Shown here piece after piece: positions 58,321-64,000 of a stretch of 64,000 bases of DNA. A program made the translations under genes and the position numbers. Each line of letters begins with the position of its first letter. Position 1 is the first letter of the stretch. Below the pieces are notes generated by a model that made no database searches, had not been told where the DNA came from, and worked only from the letters and a program-made list of their open reading frames with translations. This stretch comes from Arabiibacter massiliensis (GTDB lineage: Bacteria; Actinomycetota; Coriobacteriia; Coriobacteriales; Eggerthellaceae). The DNA lies in NCBI RefSeq assembly GCF_900169505.1, contig NZ_LT827021.1, positions 868,001 through 932,000 on the forward strand. The letters are read 5' to 3'.

Positions 58321-61113
58321 CTAGCCCTGCCGGCCCAGCAGGCCCTCCAGCGTGTCGTAGAGCTGGCGCGCGTCGAAGGGCTTCGGCACGAAGGCGTCCA
58401 TGCCCGCCGCGGCGGCCTTGTCGCGATCCTCCTGGAACGTGTTGGCCGTGAGCGCGACGATGGGTACGGCGCGCGCGTCGGCGCGGGGAAGCGCCCGGAT
58501 CTCGCCCGCGGCGGCCAGGCCGTCGAGCACGGGCATCTTCACGTCCATCAGCACGAAGTCGTAGGCGCCCGGCTCGGACGCCGCGAACAGCTCCACGGCC
58601 TCGCGCCCGTCGGCGGCGCGATCCGACGCCACGCCCTCCATCTCGAGCAGCGCCTGGGCTATCTCGGCGTTCAGGTCGTTGTCCTCGGCCACGAGCGCGC
58701 GCGTGCCCGAAAGCGTGCGGGCGGGCGCCTCCTCGGCGAGGCTGCCGCCCTTCCCTTCCGGGCCCTCCCCTCCGGCCACGGGCAGGCGCAGCGTGAAGAA
58801 GAACTCCGAGCCCTCGCCCCAGCGGCTGGACACCTCGAGCCTGCCGCCCATGAGGCGCACGAGGTTGCTGCTGATGGCCAGGCCGAGGCCCGTGCCCTGC
58901 GCGTTGCGGCGGTTCTCGGCGGCCTGCTCGAACGACACGAAGATGCGCTCGAGGTCCTCCTCCTTGATGCCCGCGCCGTCGTCCTTCACGCCGAAGCGGA
59001 TGGAGGCCGCGCCGCCCGCGCGCGCCGTCTCGTGCAGCGTGAGCTGGACCGCGCCGCCCGCGTCGGTGAATTTGAACGCGTTGGTCAGCAGGTTCGCGAG
59101 CACCTGCTGCAGGCGCACGTCGTCGGCCTCGACGAGCCCCTCCACGTCGCAGCGCACCTCGAGGGCGAGGCCCTTTTCCTCGGCCAGCAGGCCGAACATG
59201 CTCTGCAGGCGCTCGGCGAGCGAGCGGGGGCTCATCGGCGCGGGCTCGATGCGCATCTTGTCGTTCTCGATCTTGGACATGTCGAGGATGTCGTTGACGA
59301 GCGCGAGCAGAAACTGCGCCGAGGTGTTGATCTTCTCCAGGCTGGCGCGGATGGCGGGCGTCGCCTCGCCCGAGAGCGACGCGACGTTGGACAGCCCGAT
59401 GATGGCGTTCATGGGGGTGCGGATCTCGTGGGACATGCGCGAGAGGAAGTCGGCCTTCGCGCGGCCCGTCTCCTCGGCCTTCTCCAGGCGGATCTCCATC
59501 ATGCGGTTGCGCACCTTCGACACCGACACCACGATGGCCACCGCCGCCACGAGCAGCGCCACCACGAGCACGACGCCAGCCGCGACGAGCGGGTTCTCCA
59601 CGATGAGCGAGCGCAGCGACACGGGGCGGTCGCCCATGGGCACGGCGTTGCGCGAGAGGGCGGAGTCGAGCTCCTCCTGCGTGAGGCTGTTGATCGCCTT
59701 GCTCATGACCGCGTAGAGCCCCGCGTCCACCGGCTGCGGGAACGCCACGGTGAACGAGGTCTCGCGGTGATCGGAGGTGGCCGGGGTCACGTTGGAGAAG
59801 GAGCGGTCCATGAACAGGCGCTCGGCGTAGGAGGCGGGCATGCTGGTGAAGTCGGCGCGGCCCTGGTTCACCGCCTCGAGGCACTCGGCGTAGGAGGCGA
59901 AGCGCTCGACGCGCGCGCCCTCGGCCGCCTCGCCGGCGACGCGGCCCTCGATCTGGGCGAACACCTGCTCGCGCCCGTCGCCGAGCGTGAGCTTGTTGCG
60001 CAGCACCACCTCGTCGAGGCTGGCGAATCCCTTCGTGAGCGCGAGGCCGCGCTCGGCGGCGGCGTGCGCGTCGTCCATGAAGCCGCCCAGCAAATCGGCC
60101 CCGCCCGACGCGACGAGGCCGATGGCCTCCTCGTAGGTGGCGGCGTGCACGAAGCGAAACGACAGCCCGGTGAGCTCGGCGATCCGGTCGAACACGTCTT
60201 TCACGATGCCCTGGCACGACCCGTCGCGCTCGTAGTAGAGCGGGTAGCGGTCGGCCACCACGGCCACGGTTACCGACCCGGAGGCCTCCACGAAGGCGCG
60301 ATCGTCCTTGGTGAGCGAAAGCGGGCTCCAGCGCGCCTCGGGGTAGTAGGCGCGGTAGAGCTCGTCGGCGAAGGCGGGGTCGGCCGCGAACACCTGCTCC
60401 ATGGCGGCGTCCACCTCGGCGACCAGGTCGGAGCCCGCCGCCGAGACGATGTAGTACGGCTCGTTCTCGAACTCCGCGACCACCTTGCATCCCTCGGGCA
60501 CCCCCACCTCGCTTCCGAGCTTGACGTCGACGAGCCCGTCTGCGAGGCAGCTCTCGTAGGAGTCGAGCCCGAGCGGCACGATCCGGCAGTCCAGGCCGTT
60601 GAAGTCGATGAAGTTCTGAAGGCGCCGGTTCTTCTCCACGGCCTTCTCGTACACGCCGATGGACGCGCCGTCCAGGCTGCGCACGTCGTAGCTGACGAGG
60701 TCGTCCCGATCCTCCGGGCAGACGAGGAAGGCGTGGTTCGAGCCGATGGGCATGCGCGCGTACCCGTAGGAGTCGGCGAGCTGCTCGCGGAGGTACATGC
60801 CGCCCATGAGGTCGATCTCCCCGGAGGCGACCCGGTCCATCAGCTCCTCCACGTCGCCGTCGACGAACTCGTAGGTCCACCCCGTGTACTTCGCGATCTC
60901 GACGAGCCAGTCGTAGAAGATGCCGCTGCGCACGCCGGACTCGTCGAGGGCGCTGATGCCGGGCGTCGGGGGAAACGCCACGGTGAGGACGCGCCCCGCC
61001 GGGGCCTCGGCCGGGGCGGGGCCCTCGTCGGCGAGCGCGCAGACGGGGGCGGCCCCCGCGGCGAGCGCGGCGGCGAGCGCCAGGCGGACGAGCCGCCGAA
61101 CCCAGTTCCCCAC
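58321..61113 (-). CDS. Hybrid sensor histidine kinase with two periplasmic-binding sensor domains
   Basis: 930 residues. Signal peptide (1-28), two bacterial solute-binding (SBP_3) type sensor domains (about 40-265 and 275-500), a transmembrane helix (about 520-545), a HisKA domain with H-box SRMSHEIRTPMNAIIG (His near 561), an ATPase domain (NLLTNAFKFTD, GAGIKEEDLERIF, GTGLGLAI), and a C-terminal receiver (LVAEDNDLNAEIA, Asp near 856 in LMDVKMPVLDG, KPF). GTG start behind AAGGAGGCGCCC. It probably senses amino acids or similar ligands. Its output partner is not in view. The frame upstream of 61113 is antisense to the next gene and not part of it. Confidence 0.92.
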   Translation of the reverse strand: MGNWVRRLVRLALAAALAAGAAPVCALADEGPAPAEAPAGRVLTVAFPPTPGISALDESGVRSGIFYDWLVEIAKYTGWTYEFVDGDVEELMDRVASGEIDLMGGMYLREQLADSYGYARMPIGSNHAFLVCPEDRDDLVSYDVRSLDGASIGVYEKAVEKNRRLQNFIDFNGLDCRIVPLGLDSYESCLADGLVDVKLGSEVGVPEGCKVVAEFENEPYYIVSAAGSDLVAEVDAAMEQVFAADPAFADELYRAYYPEARWSPLSLTKDDRAFVEASGSVTVAVVADRYPLYYERDGSCQGIVKDVFDRIAELTGLSFRFVHAATYEEAIGLVASGGADLLGGFMDDAHAAAERGLALTKGFASLDEVVLRNKLTLGDGREQVFAQIEGRVAGEAAEGARVERFASYAECLEAVNQGRADFTSMPASYAERLFMDRSFSNVTPATSDHRETSFTVAFPQPVDAGLYAVMSKAINSLTQEELDSALSRNAVPMGDRPVSLRSLIVENPLVAAGVVLVVALLVAAVAIVVSVSKVRNRMMEIRLEKAEETGRAKADFLSRMSHEIRTPMNAIIGLSNVASLSGEATPAIRASLEKINTSAQFLLALVNDILDMSKIENDKMRIEPAPMSPRSLAERLQSMFGLLAEEKGLALEVRCDVEGLVEADDVRLQQVLANLLTNAFKFTDAGGAVQLTLHETARAGGAASIRFGVKDDGAGIKEEDLERIFVSFEQAAENRRNAQGTGLGLAISSNLVRLMGGRLEVSSRWGEGSEFFFTLRLPVAGGEGPEGKGGSLAEEAPARTLSGTRALVAEDNDLNAEIAQALLEMEGVASDRAADGREAVELFAASEPGAYDFVLMDVKMPVLDGLAAAGEIRALPRADARAVPIVALTANTFQEDRDKAAAAGMDAFVPKPFDARQLYDTLEGLLGRQG

Positions 61114-61263
61114 GGGCGCCTCCTTGTCTTGTCGGGGTCGGGCGGATAGAAACTGAACGTTCAGGATACCATGGGGCGCAAGGCCCTTCGAGGCGCGCCG
61201 CGCGCGATCCGGCCGCGCGCGGTATACTGGGCGGCGACCAGCCGAACGAAGAGAGGAGCCGCC

Positions 61264-62742
61264 ATGTCCCTGCGCCGACCGAAGCCGCTCGCGCGCCGCG
61301 CCGCAGCCGCGGTCGTCTGCCTGGCGCTCGCCGCGGGCCTGGCCCTTTGGCGCGCGGCGCCGGCGCTCGCGGCCGAGGGCGACGAGACGCTCGGCTTCTC
61401 GCCCGAGGAGCTCGGCTTGGCGGAGGAGGACCTGCCCGCCATCGACGCCTCCTGCGCGGCCGTCGTTGACGACGAGGGGCGGGTGCTGTTCGGGCGGGCC
61501 GCGCGCGAGCCCGCGCAGATCGCCTCGCTCACGAAGATCATGACCGCGGCCGTGGCGGCCGAGCACCTCGCCGCCGACGACGCGGTGACGGTCACGCCCA
61601 CGGCGGCCTCTGTGGGCGAGTCGAGCGCGGGGCTTCTGGCCGGCGACGTGCTCAGCTTCGACGACGCGCTCAAGGCCCTGCTCACGGCATCGGGAAACGA
61701 CGCAGCCATCGCCATCGCGGAGGCGGCCGGAGGGCTCATCCTCGCCGACGCGGGGCAGCCCGGCGCCGGGCCGGAGGAGGCCCAAGCCACGTTCGTCGAC
61801 GCCATGAACGCGAAGGCCGCCGAGTGGGGGCTCGAGGCCACCGTGTTCGCGAACCCGCACGGGCTCGACTTCGACCAGTGGGCGCAGGGCCAGGCCAGCT
61901 GCGCGCGCGACGTGGCGGAGACGCTGCGCCGGGCGATGGAGTCCGACCTCGTGCGTGCGAGCATCGGCTTCTCGCAGACGGATATCCGCGTCATGCGCGG
62001 CGGCGCGGAGGCGACGGTGAGCCTCGCGAACACCGACGAGCTCCTGAAGTCCTACGAGGGGGCGTGCGCGGCGAAGACCGGCTACACCCTGGCGGCGGGC
62101 CCCTGCGCGGCGGGCGCCGCCGTCCGGGACGGCCGGGAATACTACGTCGCGGTGCTGGGGTCGTCGTCGAAGGCCCAGCGGTTCGCCGACGAGGCGGCGC
62201 TGCTCGATTGGGCGATCGGGCGCGGCGGCGAGGCCGCGGCCGCGGCGCGGGAGCTCGAGGAGTCGCGGGAGCGCGAACGGGAGGAGGCCGCCGAGGCCGA
62301 GCGGCGCGCGCGGACGGCGCGGTTCCAGCTGGTGGCGACGGCGCGCACGGTGGAGGCCGAGATAGGCGGCGAGCGGGGCGCCTATCCGCTCGTGGCCCTC
62401 GTCGCGCACGCCGACTGGCCGCGGCGCACCGTCCCCGCCACCGTGGCTGAGCCCGGCAAGATCGTCGAGCTTCCCTCCGAGGGCCCCCGCATCGAGCAGG
62501 AGGCGACGTTCTTCGAGGTGAGCGGCGACGTGCGCGCGGGCGATGTCGTGGGGCGCCTCGCGTTTCGGCGCGGAGGCGAGGCCGTGTGGGAGACGGACCT
62601 CGTAGCGGCCGAGGACGTGGCCGCCCCCGCCTGGTGGGAGGCCGTGGGCATCGCGCTCGAGCGCTTCGTGGGAGGGCTCACCGGCGCGCCGGCCGCCGCC
62701 GAGAGCGAGCTTCTCACGCTGGGCACCGTGCGCCTGCCCTGA
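61264..62742 (+). CDS. D-alanyl-D-alanine carboxypeptidase (PBP5 type)
   Basis: 492 residues. Signal peptide (1-36, ends AALA-AEG), a peptidase S11 domain with SLTKIM (Ser-x-x-Lys), SGNDA (SxN), and KTGYT (KTG), which trims the terminal D-Ala of peptidoglycan stem peptides. A charged helical linker (ELEESREREREEAAEAERRA) and a beta-rich C-terminal domain, like PBP5_C, follow. A C-terminal amphipathic helix (PAWWEAVGIALERFVGGL) may hold it to the membrane. ATG at 61264 behind AGAGGAGCCGCC. Convergent with priA. Confidence 0.94.
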   Translation: MSLRRPKPLARRAAAAVVCLALAAGLALWRAAPALAAEGDETLGFSPEELGLAEEDLPAIDASCAAVVDDEGRVLFGRAAREPAQIASLTKIMTAAVAAEHLAADDAVTVTPTAASVGESSAGLLAGDVLSFDDALKALLTASGNDAAIAIAEAAGGLILADAGQPGAGPEEAQATFVDAMNAKAAEWGLEATVFANPHGLDFDQWAQGQASCARDVAETLRRAMESDLVRASIGFSQTDIRVMRGGAEATVSLANTDELLKSYEGACAAKTGYTLAAGPCAAGAAVRDGREYYVAVLGSSSKAQRFADEAALLDWAIGRGGEAAAAARELEESREREREEAAEAERRARTARFQLVATARTVEAEIGGERGAYPLVALVAHADWPRRTVPATVAEPGKIVELPSEGPRIEQEATFFEVSGDVRAGDVVGRLAFRRGGEAVWETDLVAAEDVAAPAWWEAVGIALERFVGGLTGAPAAAESELLTLGTVRLP

Positions 62743-62753
62743 GCGCGGCCGCG

Positions 62754-64000
62754 CTACAGCAGGTCGTCGGGGTCGACGTCCACCGCCACGTTGACGTCGC
62801 GCTCGGGCTTGCGATGGCGGAACAGCGGCAGCAGGACGCGCGAGAGGTCGGTCTGCGGCGGGCACTTCACCACCACGTGCCAGCGGTACGTGCCGCGCAG
62901 CTTCGCCAGCACGCAGGGCGTGGCGGGAAGCACCGTCCATCCCGCGCCGCCGAAGTCGCGCACGGCGCGCGCGAGCGCCTCGTGCATCTCGGCCGCCACG
63001 CGGCGCACCTCCGGCTCGTCTTTGCCCCACACGAGCACGTTGGCCATGCGCACGTAGGGCGGATATCCCAGAAGGCGGCGCTTGGGCAGCTCGTCGCGCA
63101 GGAAGAGCGCCCGGTTGTAGGAGGCCGCGGCGCGGATGGAGGGCGCGTCGGCCTCGTAGGTCTGCACGAGCACGCGCCCCGCCAGCTCGGCGCGCCCGGC
63201 GCGGCCCGCCACCTGCTCGATCAGGTCGAACGTGCGCTCGGCGGCGCGGTAGTCGGGCAGCTTCAGCATGGTGTCGGCGTTGATGACGCCCACGAGCGTG
63301 ACGTCCTCGAAGTCGAGGCCCTTCGCGATCATCTGCGTGCCGAGGAGCACGGCCGCGTCCGCCGCGGCGAACTCCTCCAAGAGGCGCTGGTGCGCGCCCT
63401 TGCCGCTGGTGGTGTCGGCGTCCATGCGCACGATGGGCACGCCCGGGCCGACGCCCGGCGTCTCGTCGAGGAGCACGCGCAGCTCGGCCTCGACGCGCTG
63501 GGTGCCCGCGCCGAACTTCTTGAGGTAGGGGCTGCCGCATTCCGGGCAGACGGGCGGCGCGGGCACGCGGTGGCCGCAGTGGTGGCAGATGAGGAAGCTG
63601 CCGCGCTCGTGGTAGGTGAGCGAGGTCGAGCACGACGGGCACTCGGGCACGAACCCGCACTCGCGGCACAGCAGAAACTTCGCGAACCCGCGCTGGTTGA
63701 GCAGGAGCACCGCCTTGCGGCCGGCAGAGAGCTCCTCGGCGAGCGCGCGGGAGAGCGCGCCCGAGAACATGGAGCGCGAGCCTCCTGCGAACTCCTTGGC
63801 CATGTCCACCACCCGCACCTCGGGAAGGGGCTTGCCGTTCGCGCGCTCGGGAAGCGCCACCTGGTGCCAGGCGGGGTCCTTCGCGCACGCGTGCAGGCTC
63901 TCGATGGAGGGCGTCGCCGAGCCGAGCGCCACCGCCGCGCCGGCGCGGCGCGCCATCCACACGGCCACGTCGCGCGCATGGTAGCGCGGGGCGCTGTCCT
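62754..64000 (-). CDS. priA: Primosomal helicase PriA, C-terminal part (cut by window edge)
   Basis: About 415 codons of the C-terminal part; the 5' end lies beyond the window. Visible are LGSATPSIESL (motif III region), the zinc region with four CxxC pairs (LLCRECGFVPECPSCS, CHHCGHRVPAPPVCPECG), VLLGTQMIAKGLDFEDVTLVG (motif V) and EQVAGRAGRAELAGRVLVQT (motif VI). PriA restarts stalled replication forks. It reads into the window from the right and ends 11 bp after the carboxypeptidase stop on the opposite strand. Confidence 0.95.
   Translation of the reverse strand, partial: DSAPRYHARDVAVWMARRAGAAVALGSATPSIESLHACAKDPAWHQVALPERANGKPLPEVRVVDMAKEFAGGSRSMFSGALSRALAEELSAGRKAVLLLNQRGFAKFLLCRECGFVPECPSCSTSLTYHERGSFLICHHCGHRVPAPPVCPECGSPYLKKFGAGTQRVEAELRVLLDETPGVGPGVPIVRMDADTTSGKGAHQRLLEEFAAADAAVLLGTQMIAKGLDFEDVTLVGVINADTMLKLPDYRAAERTFDLIEQVAGRAGRAELAGRVLVQTYEADAPSIRAAASYNRALFLRDELPKRRLLGYPPYVRMANVLVWGKDEPEVRRVAAEMHEALARAVRDFGGAGWTVLPATPCVLAKLRGTYRWHVVVKCPPQTDLSRVLLPLFRHRKPERDVNVAVDVDPDDLL

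Noticed and set aside
61114..63960. The open frame that would extend the histidine kinase to about 1879 residues
   Set aside because: It runs antisense through the carboxypeptidase gene and out of frame through priA, as GC-rich DNA often allows. The kinase has a GTG with strong ribosome site and a signal peptide at 61113.

Overview
The window is a GC-rich bacterial chromosome segment, most likely from the Coriobacteriia (Eggerthella/Gordonibacter type). That placement is inferred from the GC-biased codon use, the actinobacterial style of the housekeeping genes, the dispersed ATCCTTCGACTC...GCTCAGGATGACA repeats and the family of tRNA-targeting integrases; no marker in the window proves it.

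Layout. 1-6.7 kb is core chromosome: serC, a trmL-type tRNA methyltransferase, an ABC-F ATPase, a MerR regulator with a classical 19-bp-spacer promoter, and a DAACS carboxylate symporter. 6.7-17.3 kb is element 1 (E1), integrated in the 3' half of tRNA-Asn. It carries an oriT-like region with mobC and relaxase, a VapE-type helicase, a type I toxin-antitoxin candidate, a surface protein with a foreign tail, and an integrase. 17.3-19.2 kb holds tRNA-Asn, trpS and a small conserved gene. 19.2-31.3 kb is a compact, wholly minus-strand cluster of about 14 genes and the most unusual part of the window. It holds an E2-like protein, a JAMM (JAB) protease and a ThiF/E1-like enzyme, followed by an FtsK/EssC-type ATPase with WXG100-like small helical proteins, a membrane protein, two Sel1-repeat proteins, a radical SAM/SPASM maturase and a 37-residue cysteine-containing peptide. 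32.0-38.9 kb is E2, integrated in a CAU-anticodon tRNA (Ile2 or Met), with a DnaB-like helicase and iteron-like repeats. 39.3-48.2 kb is E3, integrated in tRNA-Val(CAC), with a Prim-Pol/D5 primase-helicase and an AT-rich cargo gene. 48.2-64 kb returns to core chromosome: a PadR-controlled membrane operon, rlmKL, the primary sigma factor, an unusual solute-binding lipoprotein, a degenerate GGDEF/EAL protein, a hybrid histidine kinase, a D,D-carboxypeptidase, and the C-terminal part of priA.

How the parts fit. The three elements share one design. A tyrosine integrase of the same family lies next to the tRNA 3' end, the tRNA 3' half is duplicated (46, 46 and 49 bp), and each end carries a pair of direct repeats with an 11-bp period that are probably integrase arm sites. 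Small XRE and excisionase-like regulators occur in all three. Their replication modules differ (VapE, DnaB-like, Prim-Pol/D5). E1 and E3 both have tandem repeats in opposite orientation, flanking a more AT-rich stretch, directly after the helicase stop codon, which resembles a satellite-type origin. None encodes capsid genes in view, so they look like integrative mobilizable elements or phage satellites.

The 19.2-31.3 kb cluster is tightly coupled (several 4-nt overlaps) and read in one direction. Ubiquitin-like conjugation and deconjugation enzymes lie beside an Esx-like ATPase module, with peptide modification at the 3' end. No ubiquitin-like protein with a terminal diglycine, no integral-membrane translocon and no CD-NTase is visible, so it matches no described system exactly. 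Its function is left open.
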